Assembly: GCA_946531435.1 (NCBI GenBank)
Contig: CAMNAO010000001.1
Coordinates: forward strand, 1-64,000
DNA: 64,000 nucleotides
Source: an uncultured Clostridia bacterium
GTDB lineage: Bacteria; Bacillota; Clostridia; Oscillospirales; Oscillospiraceae
Direction of reading: 5' to 3'
A program made the translations under genes and the position numbers. Below, one piece after another: positions 48,534 to 57,552 of this stretch. Within the stretch, counting starts at the first letter, position 1. Each line of letters begins with the position of its first letter. Under the pieces are notes generated by a model that saw only the letters and a list, made by a program, of their open reading frames with translations, was not told the DNA's origin and made no database searches.

Positions 48534-50906
48534 TTATTTCAGTTCCACCACGGTGACGCCCATCTCTCCCTCGCCGTAGCGTCCGGCCCGGAAGGATTTG
48601 ACCTGTTTATTGAGGCGCAGAGAGTCCTGCACCGCCTTGCGAAGGGCGCCGGTGCCCTTGCCGTGGATGATGGTAACGGTGCCCAGCTTGGCCATCACGG
48701 CGGAGTCGATATAGCGTTCCACCACAGGGATAGCCTCATCGGTCATCATGCCGCGGATGTCGATCTCCGCCGCAACGCCTGCGGAGGGTGAGCGCACGGG
48801 ATCCGACTTCGTATACTTGGGCACCTTGACCCCGGGCTTGGCTGTCACCCGTACCTCCTCCTGCTTTGCTGTCATCTTGAAGATGCCGGCCTGCAGATAC
48901 AGAGTCCCGTCCGGGTTGACAGAGATCACGGTTGCGGTGGTATCCAGGGCCAGGACCTTCACCGTATCCCCTGCAGCAGCGGGCCGCTCCATGGGAGGCG
49001 GCGCAGCCTCCTCCCGCTTGCCCACGGTCTTCTCCTCCGCCTCATTGAGGCTGTGACGGAGCTGGGCGCGGGCTTCGTTGGTCTTCTGCCAGTCCTCGCC
49101 GGAGATCTGCTTTTTGCGGATCTCCTTCAGCTCATCAAAGGCGTTGTCCGCCGCTTTCCTGGCCTGGTTGATGATATCCGAGGCCTCACGGCGGGCGGTG
49201 CGGGTGACCTTCTCCCGCTCCTCCTCGCTGCTTTTCAGAAGCTTTTCGGCGGCGGCGCGGTCCTCCTGAGCCTTTCTGCGGAGGCTTCCCGTCTCCTCCC
49301 GCTCCTTTTCCAGAAGCTGTCTCGTGCGCTCCAGGCTCTCCAGCACATTCTCAAACTCCACGCTCTCGGTATCCACACGGCTGCGGGCGTCCTGAATCAC
49401 GGATTCGGGCAGGCCTATCCGCTGGGCGATGGCAAAGGCGTTGGATTTTCCGGGAATGCCCACGATCAGCCGATAGGTGGGCCGCAGCGTCTCCACGTCA
49501 AACTCACAGGAGGCGTTCTGGACACCGGGCTGACTCGTGGCGTAGACCTTCAGCTCCGCATAATGGGTAGTAGCAGCCACCAGGGCCCCGCTCTTTCTCG
49601 CGTACTCGATGATGCTCACCGCCAGGGCGGCGCCCTCCACCGGGTCCGTTCCGGCGCCCAGCTCATCGAAGAGGAGAAGGGTCCCCTCCCCGCACTCTTG
49701 CAGAATGGTGCGGATATTGGTCATGTGGGAGGAAAAGGTGGAGAGAGACTGCTCGATGCTCTGCTCATCCCCGATATCCGCCAGGATCTCCCCAAAAACA
49801 GGAACCTTGCTGCCGTCTGCCGCCGGGATCTGAAGGCCGCACTGGGCCATGGCGCTGAGAAGGCCGATGGTCTTCAGGGAAACCGTCTTGCCGCCGGTGT
49901 TGGGGCCCGTGACGATAAGGGTATCGTACTCCTCCCCCAGGCGCAGATCGATGGGCACCGCGGTGCTTTTCTTCAAAAGCGGGTGCCTGGCTCTTCGCAG
50001 AACCAGGGAGTGATCCCGGCTGAGAGCAGGCTCCTCGGCGTCCATGCGGAAGGCCAGGCGGGCCTTGGCAAAGATAAGATCCAGCTCCGTCAGCATCCGC
50101 ACATCCAGGCGAAGGGCTTCGGCCTCCTCCGCCACCAGGGCGGAAAGCTCCATGAGGATCCGCTCGATCTCGTTCTTCTCCTGGCTGAGAAGCTCACGGA
50201 TCTCGTTGTTGGCCTCCACTGCCCCCATGGGTTCAATGAACAGGGTGGCGCCGGTGGAGCTGACGTCATGGATGAGGCCCTGAACCTGGGAGCGGTACTC
50301 CGCCTTCACCGGGACCACATAGCGGCCGCCCCGCATGGTGATGATGGGCTCCTGCAGGGCCTTCTGATAAGAGGGGGAGGAGATCATCCGCTGCAGGGTG
50401 GTGCGGATCTTGTCCCCCGCCATCCGCATGTGCCGCCGGATGGTGGCAAGCTGGGGGCTGGCGGAATCCGCCAGCTCATCCTCGCCGATGATGGATCCGG
50501 TGATCCTCTCCTCCAGCGAGCGGTTGGCGGTGAGGGCCGAAAATCGTCCGCTGAGGACCCCCGGCTCCCCCTTATCCTGGGCAGCATAGCTGATGGCCTC
50601 ACGGGCAGATCGGTAAACCGCCGCCGCGGCCAGAAGCTCTGTCGTGCTGAGGCAGCCCCCGGCCTCCGCACGGGCCAGGCTGCCGCCGATGTTCTTGATC
50701 GCGCCAATGGGAGGACTGCCGTTCATCACCATCATCTTCTTGGCGCAGGAGGTCTCGCTCATCAAAAGCTCTGCGATATCATAGTCCCCGGAAGGCCGCA
50801 GAGCCTTCGCCGCCTCCTTGGCGTCCTCTGACGCGGCTTCCTCGGCCAGCATTTCCAAAATGCGGTCAAGCTCCAGCGTCATGAGACTCTTTTCACTGTA
50901 TTTCAT
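48534..50906 (-). CDS. mutS2: MutS2 family DNA mismatch/recombination ATPase
   Basis: 790 residues. Helical clamp/lever regions, the ABC ATPase with Walker A VTGPNTGGKTVSLKTIG and Walker B LLFDELGAGTDPVEGA, a long coiled coil (about 500-640), and a C-terminal Smr nuclease domain (EIDIRGMMTDEAI, HGKGTGALR). MutS2 proteins suppress recombination, and some rescue collided ribosomes. The ATG overlaps the recO stop by one base. Last gene of the yqfC-mutS2 operon. Confidence 0.96.
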   Translation of the reverse strand: MKYSEKSLMTLELDRILEMLAEEAASEDAKEAAKALRPSGDYDIAELLMSETSCAKKMMVMNGSPPIGAIKNIGGSLARAEAGGCLSTTELLAAAAVYRSAREAISYAAQDKGEPGVLSGRFSALTANRSLEERITGSIIGEDELADSASPQLATIRRHMRMAGDKIRTTLQRMISSPSYQKALQEPIITMRGGRYVVPVKAEYRSQVQGLIHDVSSTGATLFIEPMGAVEANNEIRELLSQEKNEIERILMELSALVAEEAEALRLDVRMLTELDLIFAKARLAFRMDAEEPALSRDHSLVLRRARHPLLKKSTAVPIDLRLGEEYDTLIVTGPNTGGKTVSLKTIGLLSAMAQCGLQIPAADGSKVPVFGEILADIGDEQSIEQSLSTFSSHMTNIRTILQECGEGTLLLFDELGAGTDPVEGAALAVSIIEYARKSGALVAATTHYAELKVYATSQPGVQNASCEFDVETLRPTYRLIVGIPGKSNAFAIAQRIGLPESVIQDARSRVDTESVEFENVLESLERTRQLLEKEREETGSLRRKAQEDRAAAEKLLKSSEEEREKVTRTARREASDIINQARKAADNAFDELKEIRKKQISGEDWQKTNEARAQLRHSLNEAEEKTVGKREEAAPPPMERPAAAGDTVKVLALDTTATVISVNPDGTLYLQAGIFKMTAKQEEVRVTAKPGVKVPKYTKSDPVRSPSAGVAAEIDIRGMMTDEAIPVVERYIDSAVMAKLGTVTIIHGKGTGALRKAVQDSLRLNKQVKSFRAGRYGEGEMGVTVVELK

Positions 50907-51655
50907 CAGAGTTCCCTCACACTTTTGTAGTAATCCAGGCTTTTGAAACGGGTATCAAAATGCAGCGCCAGGAAATCCTCCGTCGCTTTACTTAGCCGCC
51001 GGAGGGGCTCACCTTCCATGCGGAAGGAAAAGGCGCGTTTGGAAGTGGAATTCAGAATATGCCTCATGGCCTTCAGGGAGTTTTCGTCCAGCTGCCGCTG
51101 ATCGTAAGAGGCCCCGTGAAGGCAGGAACGGCAATGAACGACGCCCCCCGCCAGATCCAGCGTCGGCTCCAGGGGCTGCTGCTTTCCGCAGACCGCGCAG
51201 GCCTCAAGATCGGGAACAAAGCCGGAGAGGGCCGCCACCCGAAGCTCAAACACCGCCCGGACCAGCTCCGGCGGGCGTTTTTGAACACCTGCGGCAAAGA
51301 GGGCGTTGAGGGCCAGACTCATAAGCTCCGGATTGGGCTCCTCCGGATTGGCCGCGAGATCCGTCACCTCGGCAATATAGGCGCCCAGGGCCAGCAGGGC
51401 CAGGTCATCCCGCAGCCCGTTAAACTCCTCCAGGCAGCGGGCCTCGGTCAGTACCCAGCGTCCGTGACTGTTGGACAGGGTCATCTCAGAGAGGCTGAGA
51501 AACTGGGTGGCTGCCGCAGTTTTGCTGTTCTTCCTTCTTGCGCCCCGGGCGGAGACTGTGATCTTCCCCTCCGAGGCTGTAAGCACGGTCAAAATCCGGC
51601 TGGACTCCTTATAGTCCACCTCGCGGAGGACGAGGCCGGTGGTGGTGAGATACAT
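50906..51655 (-). CDS. recO: DNA repair protein RecO
   Basis: 249 residues. N-terminal OB fold (TTGLVLREVDYKESSRILTVLT), helical middle and C-terminal zinc region (CAVCGKQQPL, then CRSC). It anneals single strands and loads RecA with RecR. It lies 5 nt after era, a common Firmicutes order. Confidence 0.95.
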   Translation of the reverse strand: MYLTTTGLVLREVDYKESSRILTVLTASEGKITVSARGARRKNSKTAAATQFLSLSEMTLSNSHGRWVLTEARCLEEFNGLRDDLALLALGAYIAEVTDLAANPEEPNPELMSLALNALFAAGVQKRPPELVRAVFELRVAALSGFVPDLEACAVCGKQQPLEPTLDLAGGVVHCRSCLHGASYDQRQLDENSLKAMRHILNSTSKRAFSFRMEGEPLRRLSKATEDFLALHFDTRFKSLDYYKSVREL

Positions 51656-51660
51656 AGGGC

Positions 51661-52554
51661 TCAGTCATCCTCAGTAAAACCAAAGTTTTTGAGTTGGGCC
51701 GCGCTGTCGCGCCAGTTGTCCTTGACCCGGACCCAGATCTGGAGATAGACGCTGCCCCCCAGGAGGGTCTCCATATCCTTTCGGGCGAGCGTGCCCACCT
51801 TTTTCAGCATCTCTCCGCCTTTGCCGATGATCATGCCCTTGTGGCTGGTCTTTTCGCAATAGACGGTCATCTCCAGCTCCGTGACGCCGTCTTCCCGGGT
51901 ACGGAAGGTGGTGGTCTCCACAGCCACACCGTGGGGGATCTCCGCCTCCATGGTGAGAAGGAGCTTCTCCCTTAAAATCTCCGCCAGCATCTGCCGAAGG
52001 GGCTGATCTGTATAATCATCCTCATCAAAAAGGGCGTCTCCGGGCTTGGAGAAGGCCTCCAGCTCGTCCAGAAGGAGGGAAGCGCCGTCCCCCGTCTTCG
52101 CGGAAAGCGGCACCACCGCCCGGAAGCTGTGGAGCGCGGCATAGGCGGCAATGACAGGAAGGATCTTCTCCTTCTCCACGGTATCGATCTTATTGATCAC
52201 CAGGACCGCCGGAAGTCCTGAGGCCTGGATCGCCTTGATCAGGATCTCCTCCTGCCGCCCGACCTTGGCCACAGGCTCCACCACCAGAACAGCGCAGTCC
52301 GCGCCCTCCAGGCTTCCGGTGGAGACCTTGTCCATATACTCCCCCAGCCGGTTCCGGGCCTGGTGATAGCCTGGCGTATCCAGGAGGACAAACTGGGTGC
52401 TCTCCCGGTTCACGATTCCGAAGATCCGGCTGCGGGTGGTCTGGGGCTTGGGGGTGACGATGGCCACCTTCTCCCCCACCAGCGTATTGGCCAGGGTGGA
52501 TTTTCCAACGTTGGGCCGCCCGACAATGGCGGCCATGACGGTTTTTTCAATCAT
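51661..52554 (-). CDS. era: GTPase Era
   Basis: 297 residues. Ribosome-assembly GTPase binding the 3' end of 16S rRNA. G1 GRPNVGKSTLAN, G3 DTPGYHQ, G4 NKID, and a C-terminal KH domain with GMIIGKGGEMLKKVGTLARKDME. It overlaps the dgkA stop by 8 nt, so translation is coupled. Confidence 0.97.
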   Translation of the reverse strand: MIEKTVMAAIVGRPNVGKSTLANTLVGEKVAIVTPKPQTTRSRIFGIVNRESTQFVLLDTPGYHQARNRLGEYMDKVSTGSLEGADCAVLVVEPVAKVGRQEEILIKAIQASGLPAVLVINKIDTVEKEKILPVIAAYAALHSFRAVVPLSAKTGDGASLLLDELEAFSKPGDALFDEDDYTDQPLRQMLAEILREKLLLTMEAEIPHGVAVETTTFRTREDGVTELEMTVYCEKTSHKGMIIGKGGEMLKKVGTLARKDMETLLGGSVYLQIWVRVKDNWRDSAAQLKNFGFTEDD

Positions 52555-53035
52555 GATTCAAGTCCTTATCTTTTGTCTTTTCCGCAGTCTCCACCGGCTT
52601 TTCCGGGTGACTGATAAAATACGCCGCCGGGAGAAGCAGGAGAAGGAAAAACGCGGCGGCTGCGGGATGGCTTTTCGCAAACGCCCAGGCGATGAGATGG
52701 TGTCCCCCGCCAAAGAAGACCAGGATCCCGATGGCGGCGGCAAAAACGGCGGTACAAAGGACCCCGCCGGCGGCGGCATCCTTGGCTGCGGCAATCTCCG
52801 GATCCTTCTCCCGGGTGACCCGGTCCGCCAGATGCTCTAACGCCGTATTCATGAGCTCCGCCCCGGTGACCAGGCCGATGCAGCCCAGTACGGCCGCCCA
52901 TTCCCAGGGGCAGAGACGGGTAACGATCCCCCCAAGGATCACATAGAAGGCAAAGCACAGGTGGACCCGCATATTCCGCTCTACCGCTGCAGTGCGGAAT
53001 ATGCCCTTCAGGGCATAGGCAAAGCTGCGTATCAT
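52547..53035 (-). CDS. dgkA: Diacylglycerol/undecaprenol kinase
   Basis: 162 residues, about 35 longer than the usual ~125. Membrane helices flank the conserved GAELMNTALEHLADRV motif, with catalytic Glu and the ATP-binding region DPEIAAAKDAAAGGVL. In Gram-positives it phosphorylates undecaprenol for lipid carrier recycling. The extra C-terminal part holds one more membrane helix (AAAAFFLLLLLPAAYFI) and a charged tail. Overlaps ybeY by 4 nt. Confidence 0.94.
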   Translation of the reverse strand: MIRSFAYALKGIFRTAAVERNMRVHLCFAFYVILGGIVTRLCPWEWAAVLGCIGLVTGAELMNTALEHLADRVTREKDPEIAAAKDAAAGGVLCTAVFAAAIGILVFFGGGHHLIAWAFAKSHPAAAAFFLLLLLPAAYFISHPEKPVETAEKTKDKDLNHD

Positions 53036-53520
53036 CTTGAGATCCCCATGCGGCTGAGCACGGCCTCTTCCCTCGCGCGCATCTTCCGCTTCTCCTCCCC
53101 CTCATCCTCATGGTCATAGCCCAGAAGATGGAGGGTGGAGTGAACCGCCAGATAGGCCAGCTCCCTTTGGAAGCTGTGCCCATACTCCCGCGCCTGCTCC
53201 CGTGCCTTATCACAGCAGAGCACCATATCCCCCAGCATCACAAGGCCGGTGTCCGGGTCAATATCACAGACGGCCGGGTCAAAGGCGCCGGCTGTCAGAC
53301 TCTGCATGGGAAAGCTCAGCACATCCGTGGGCCTGTCCACGCCCCGGTGCTCCCGATTGAGCTCGTGAATGCCCTCCAGATCGGTGAGGAGCACGTCAAC
53401 CTCACAGTCCACAGGGATCTGTTCCGCCCGCAGGGTCTCCCGGATGGCAAGGCGGATCAGCGGACGGGCTGAGAAAGAACCCGGTGCGTTCTCCTCCCGG
53501 ATCGGTATTCTGCAGCGCAT
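53032..53520 (-). CDS. ybeY: Endoribonuclease YbeY
   Basis: 162 residues. The zinc site HSTLHLLGYDHEDEGE matches the family's HGxLHLxGyDH signature, with Ser at the second position. It acts in 16S rRNA 3' maturation and ribosome quality control. The stop/start overlaps on both sides (phoH at 53520, dgkA at 53035) show tight coupling in the operon. Confidence 0.96.
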   Translation of the reverse strand: MRCRIPIREENAPGSFSARPLIRLAIRETLRAEQIPVDCEVDVLLTDLEGIHELNREHRGVDRPTDVLSFPMQSLTAGAFDPAVCDIDPDTGLVMLGDMVLCCDKAREQAREYGHSFQRELAYLAVHSTLHLLGYDHEDEGEEKRKMRAREEAVLSRMGISR

Positions 53521-54515
53521 TACTTCCTCCTCTGCCCCTGGGAATTCTGTCCCCGGGGATTGTTGTAGTTCTCGTAAGCGGCGATGATCTTCTGCACCAG
53601 CTCATGCCGTACCACGTCGGAGGCGGAGAGCATGATGATGGCAATATCGTCCACGCCCTTCAGGACGCGGATGGCCTCCTTCAGGCCGCTGGTCTTGTCC
53701 GCGGGCAGGTCGATCTGGGTGATGTCCCCCGTTATGACGATCTTGGAGCCGAAGCCCAGCCGGGTCAGGAACATCTTCATCTGTTCACGGGAGGTGTTCT
53801 GGGCTTCATCCAGAATGATAAAGCTGTCATCCAGGGTGCGGCCGCGCATATAGGCCAGGGGGGCCACCTCAATATTCCCCCGCTCCAGATATTTCTGGTA
53901 GGTCTCCGCCCCCAGCATATCGAAAAGCGCATCGTAGAGGGGCCGGAGATAGGGGTCCACCTTGCTCTGAAGATCCCCGGGCAAGAAGCCCAGGCGCTCC
54001 CCCGCCTCCACCGCGGGGCGGGTCAGGATGATGCGGTTGACCTGTTTTGCCCGAAAGGCCGCCACGGCCTGGGCCACGGCGAGATAGGTCTTGCCCGTGC
54101 CGGCGGGGCCCACGCCCAGGGTCACGGTATTGTGAGCAATGGCGTCACAGTAGCGCTTCTGTCCCAGGGTTTTCGCCTTGATGGGCTTTCCCTTGGCGGT
54201 GACGCAGATCACATCCCGGCTCATCTCCGAGATCTTGTCCTCGTTGCCCTCCTGGACCATCTGCAGCACATAGCGCACCGTCTGACCGTCGATGTTCTCT
54301 CCTCTGGCCGCCAGGGACAGGAGCCCTTCCACCGCCCGGGAGGCCAGCATCACCGCCTCCGGCTCGCCGGAGACCTTCAGTTCAGACTCCCGGTCGGTAA
54401 TATGCACATCCAGGGCGTTTTCAATGGTACGCAGGTTTTCGTCAAAGGACCCGAAAACGCTGATCACGTTCTCCATCCGGTCCACGGAGATCATTTGTTC
54501 GGTCAATGCCATCAC
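53520..54515 (-). CDS. phoH: PhoH-family ATPase
   Basis: 331 residues. N-terminal KH-like RNA-binding portion (about 10-100), then the PhoH ATPase with Walker A VGPAGTGKTYLAVAQAVAA, Walker B FIILDEAQNTSREQMKMFLTR and VITGDITQIDLP. Its function is linked to RNA metabolism together with YbeY, which follows it. One base overlap with ybeY; 6 nt after yqfD. Confidence 0.96.
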   Translation of the reverse strand: MMALTEQMISVDRMENVISVFGSFDENLRTIENALDVHITDRESELKVSGEPEAVMLASRAVEGLLSLAARGENIDGQTVRYVLQMVQEGNEDKISEMSRDVICVTAKGKPIKAKTLGQKRYCDAIAHNTVTLGVGPAGTGKTYLAVAQAVAAFRAKQVNRIILTRPAVEAGERLGFLPGDLQSKVDPYLRPLYDALFDMLGAETYQKYLERGNIEVAPLAYMRGRTLDDSFIILDEAQNTSREQMKMFLTRLGFGSKIVITGDITQIDLPADKTSGLKEAIRVLKGVDDIAIIMLSASDVVRHELVQKIIAAYENYNNPRGQNSQGQRRK

Positions 54516-54521
54516 ACTCTT

Positions 54522-55691
54522 TTATTCCGTATTGAGACTCTCCCCCGGTACGGCAATGTTTTCCAGGCAGACCGCCCGAAGCGTTACCGTCAGCATCCCG
54601 TCCCGCTCCTCCGCAAGGGTACTCTGAGACATAATGCTGCCCTTGATGCTGCCTTCCAGCCGCTCCTTCAGGCGCAGTTCCAGATATCGCCGGGCTGCCT
54701 GCGGGTCGAGGGCTTCCTCCTCCACCGTATAAGGGAAGGCAAGGCTCTTCCCAAGGGCGAAAGGAAGCACCGTTCCGCCGGGAAGGCACAGAGGTCGAGT
54801 CTCCGTTATTTTATCACAGTTCATGGGGAGATTACCAGACATCTTGAAGAAATTTATATGTTTTCCGAAAAGATAGAGGCTTTCATCCCGCAGGACCTCC
54901 CCGGTATATTCCTTCTTCAAGGCAGTAAGAGGGGTAACGGCCGTGATTTCATAGTACGTCCATGCCTCCACCAGCGCAACAGCGCCTTCCTCGCGGCTCT
55001 CCCCCTGGAGATCCACCCTTCGGGACAGCACCAGGGGATCACCCTTCTCCACCATCTGGCCGCGGCGGACCCGGGCCTCCCCCGAGAGGACGGTGACCGC
55101 GTGCACGACGCCCCCGCGGGCCGCCACCAGATCGGCAGCCTTACCTGGGGATGCTTTTTCCGGGGCGCCGCTCTCCTCCCGCACCAACACCACCATACTG
55201 CTCCCGAAGCTGTTGCAGCTGAGAAAGCTGAGTTCAGGGATCCGCAGCAGCATCTCCTCCGCGATCCGCGTGTTGTCGATCCCAGGACGGAAGGTTCCGA
55301 TCCCCACCCCCAGCTCCTCCAGATTCCGAAGGATTTCTCCCGCCGTTATTTTCTCATTGCCCACCACACGGATCTCCCATACATAAAGGGAGGATCCCCA
55401 CAGAAGGACGAAGAGGGGCAGAAGGCAGAGAAGCAGCAGCGCCCGGCGGCGCAGACGGCTTTCTGTTCCGGCGATCAGTCCCCGTGAAAGGATGTCGCAC
55501 GCCCACCCCTCCTCCCGTGAGACGTCCATGAGGCGTCGGAGGGAGCGTTGTTTTACCGTCAATCGAAGCCCGTCTTCTCCACTTTCCGCCCGGGAGAAGG
55601 CCAGTCCAGCCCCGGCCAGTCGGTTCAGGATCGAAGAGGGCTCCGCCCCCTTCAGCTCCACCAGGACCGACGTCCACCCGACCTTCCTCAT
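54522..55691 (-). CDS. yqfD: Sporulation protein YqfD
   Basis: 389 residues. A cytoplasmic N-terminal domain of ~85 residues, one membrane helix (about 83-103, ALLLLCLLPLFVLLWGSSLY), then a large extracytoplasmic domain starting WEIRVVGNEKITAGEIL. In the family it is made in the mother cell under sigma-E and is needed for sporulation. Overlaps yqfC by 4 nt. Placed in front of phoH as in Bacillus. Confidence 0.92.
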   Translation of the reverse strand: MRKVGWTSVLVELKGAEPSSILNRLAGAGLAFSRAESGEDGLRLTVKQRSLRRLMDVSREEGWACDILSRGLIAGTESRLRRRALLLLCLLPLFVLLWGSSLYVWEIRVVGNEKITAGEILRNLEELGVGIGTFRPGIDNTRIAEEMLLRIPELSFLSCNSFGSSMVVLVREESGAPEKASPGKAADLVAARGGVVHAVTVLSGEARVRRGQMVEKGDPLVLSRRVDLQGESREEGAVALVEAWTYYEITAVTPLTALKKEYTGEVLRDESLYLFGKHINFFKMSGNLPMNCDKITETRPLCLPGGTVLPFALGKSLAFPYTVEEEALDPQAARRYLELRLKERLEGSIKGSIMSQSTLAEERDGMLTVTLRAVCLENIAVPGESLNTE

Positions 55692-55993
55692 AAGCGCCTC
55701 CCCCGCGGCGCCGTAAAGGAGACGCCCGTGATCTCCCCCCGCACCATCAGTTCTTTCCGATTCATGGCAGAGAGGCTCAAATCCTTCCCCTCCACCAATA
55801 CACCGCAGCCCTTTCCCTCCAGGACGATCCGCTCTGAGCCGTACTCGCGGATGCCCCGATGGTTCTCCACATAGAGGCGACGATCCCCCGTCAGCGTAAG
55901 ACGGGTCTCCCCGGCAGCCGCCTCCGCCGGAAGATCCATGAGTTCCGCCGCAGCCACGGTGAGTCCCCGTCTCTTCTTCCCATGCTTTTGCAC
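55688..55993 (-). CDS. yqfC: Sporulation protein YqfC (YabP/YqfC family)
   Basis: 101 residues. YabP-like beta domain with LTLTGDRRLYVENHRGIREY and LSLSAMNRKELMVRGEITGVSF. GTG start at 55993 after AAAGGAGGTGG. First gene of the eight-gene run yqfC to mutS2. No clear sigma-A promoter lies in the 86-bp divergent gap to ylbJ, fitting sporulation-specific control of at least the first genes. Confidence 0.92.
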   Translation of the reverse strand: MQKHGKKRRGLTVAAAELMDLPAEAAAGETRLTLTGDRRLYVENHRGIREYGSERIVLEGKGCGVLVEGKDLSLSAMNRKELMVRGEITGVSFTAPRGRRL

Positions 55994-56079
55994 CGCGCCA
56001 CCTCCTTTCCTCCCATCCTATGCGGCGGCGGGCCTAAATTTGTCCATGCCGTCATAGAATAGGCCACGGAGGTGACGGT

Positions 56080-57189
56080 ATGAGAACGCGGATACATTCC
56101 CTTATCAAGCTGCTCATTCCCCTCGTCGGGGTGATATTGCTGCTGCTATACTCTGCTGAGGCTGCCGAGGCCGCCCGGGAGGGGGTCCGTCTCTGTCTAT
56201 ACTCTGTAATTCCCTCCCTTTTCCCCTTTCTGGTACTGACGGATCTCCTGCTCTCTCAGGGACTGGACCGGGTGCTGGGCCGCCTGCTCTCTCCCCTTGC
56301 CGGGCGGTTTCTCGGTCTCAGTCAGCAGGGAATGCTCCCCCTGGTCCTGGGTTTTGTCGGCGGTTTTCCTCTGGGGGCGCGGACCGTGGTCAATCTCTAT
56401 CGGGAAGGGCGTCTGGAAAAGGAGGAAGCGGAGGCGCTTCTGGGCTACAGCAACAACTGCGGTCCCGCCTTTCTCTTTGGCTTTGCGGGGTCGGGCGTGC
56501 TGAAAAGCGCTTCCGCAGGGCTGATTTTGTGGATTGCCCAGGTTTTGGCAGCCCTTCTGACCGGCTTTCTTCTGCGGCCGCCGGGGACGAGGGCAACCGG
56601 GCTAACGGAAAGGACCGCAGGGCGTCCATCCCTTGGCAGCGCACTGGTAAAAGCAGTGAAGAGCGGCGGCGCGGCGGTTCTGAATGTCAGCGCCTTTGTC
56701 CTCTTTTTCTCCGTCTTCACGGGGGTCCTGGAAAGAGCCGGTCTGCTTGCTCCCCTTGAGGGACTTTTGCTTCGAGGCGGGCTCACCGCCGGGTCGGCCC
56801 ACGGACTGGTTTTGGGCGTTTGGGAACTCAGCGGCGGCATTGCCGCTTTGGCCGGGGCCTCCGATCCGCTGTGGATCCGGGCGGCGGTCTGCGGTCTGCT
56901 GGTCGGTTGGTCGGGAATCTCTGTGCATTTTCAGGTCCTTTCCTTGACGGAAGACACGGATCTGCGTCTGGGGAAATACTTCCTGGGAAAGTTGTTTTCT
57001 TCCGCAATGACCGCCGTTTTCTCCGGGCTTCTGGCTGCCCTCTTTCTCAGAGAGGAGGTCATCCGTGTCTCCGCCGGGTTCTTCGTCACAAGCGCCGCAG
57101 CGGAAGGGGCCCTGCTTCTGCCCCTTTTTCTGTTATTTGCCATGGGCGGTCAAATTAGGACTGGAAAAGGATCGAAAGATGAGATATAA
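56080..57189 (+). CDS. ylbJ: Sporulation integral membrane protein YlbJ-like
   Basis: 369 residues, about eight membrane segments, no signal. SVIPSLFPFLVLTDLLLSQG, GFVGGFPLGARTVVNLYREG and YSNNCGPAFLFGFAGSGVL match the nucleoside-recognition/gate-type domain found in YlbJ and SpoVM-operon membrane proteins. YlbJ is a sigma-E-dependent sporulation protein; its transport role is unknown. ATG follows GGAGGTGAC. It diverges from yqfC, another sporulation gene, and both may share sigma-E control, though I cannot mark the boxes reliably. Confidence 0.85.
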   Translation: MRTRIHSLIKLLIPLVGVILLLLYSAEAAEAAREGVRLCLYSVIPSLFPFLVLTDLLLSQGLDRVLGRLLSPLAGRFLGLSQQGMLPLVLGFVGGFPLGARTVVNLYREGRLEKEEAEALLGYSNNCGPAFLFGFAGSGVLKSASAGLILWIAQVLAALLTGFLLRPPGTRATGLTERTAGRPSLGSALVKAVKSGGAAVLNVSAFVLFFSVFTGVLERAGLLAPLEGLLLRGGLTAGSAHGLVLGVWELSGGIAALAGASDPLWIRAAVCGLLVGWSGISVHFQVLSLTEDTDLRLGKYFLGKLFSSAMTAVFSGLLAALFLREEVIRVSAGFFVTSAAAEGALLLPLFLLFAMGGQIRTGKGSKDEI

Positions 57190-57190
57190 T
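57162..57190 (+). promoter_or_regulatory. Sigma-A promoter of the small Cys4 protein gene
   Basis: TGGAAA (57162-57167), 17 nt, TATAAT (57185-57190). It overlaps the end of ylbJ. Confidence 0.75.
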
Positions 57191-57237
57191 GTCTTCCGTA
57201 AAGAAACCCGGTCTGTCATTCTTTTCGGGAGGCGTCT

Positions 57238-57447
57238 ATGCTGTTTGATCAAAACCTTGAGCCCAGCTGCTCCTACTGCAAATACGGCAATATCATCGGT
57301 GAGGAGGAGATCATCTGCCTCAAGAAGGGTGCGCTTACGCTCCCCAATTCCTGCCGCAAATTCACCTACGACCCCTTAAAGCGGATCCCTGCCCAGAAAA
57401 TGCTGTTGGACCTCGACGAGTTCCAAAAGGACGATTTTGAGCTCTGA
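57238..57447 (+). CDS. Small four-cysteine protein of unknown function
   Basis: 69 residues. Cys residues in CSYCKYG, EIICLKKG and SCRKFTYDP could hold one metal ion. The DPLKRIPAQ segment and a C-terminal acidic/hydrophobic helix complete it. I believe it is conserved in clostridia but uncharacterised. GGGAGG stands 5 nt before the ATG, and it has its own promoter. Confidence 0.78.
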   Translation: MLFDQNLEPSCSYCKYGNIIGEEEIICLKKGALTLPNSCRKFTYDPLKRIPAQKMLLDLDEFQKDDFEL

Positions 57448-57475
57448 AATACTCTACGCTGCTGAGAAATACGGG

Positions 57476-57504
57476 TTGCAAAATCACGATGCGGCGATTA
57501 TAAT
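57476..57504 (+). promoter_or_regulatory. Sigma-A promoter of the glycerophosphodiesterase gene
   Basis: TTGCAA (57476-57481), 17 nt, TATAAT (57499-57504). Confidence 0.85.
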
Positions 57505-57552
57505 ACGGATCGGATATAAGCTTGGGTCCCTGACCCGGAAACGGAGGGCAAG

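Noticed and set aside
55994..56079. Sigma-E promoters between yqfC and ylbJ
   Set aside because: Weak matches exist (for example CATAGAAT), but the -35 elements are not convincing.
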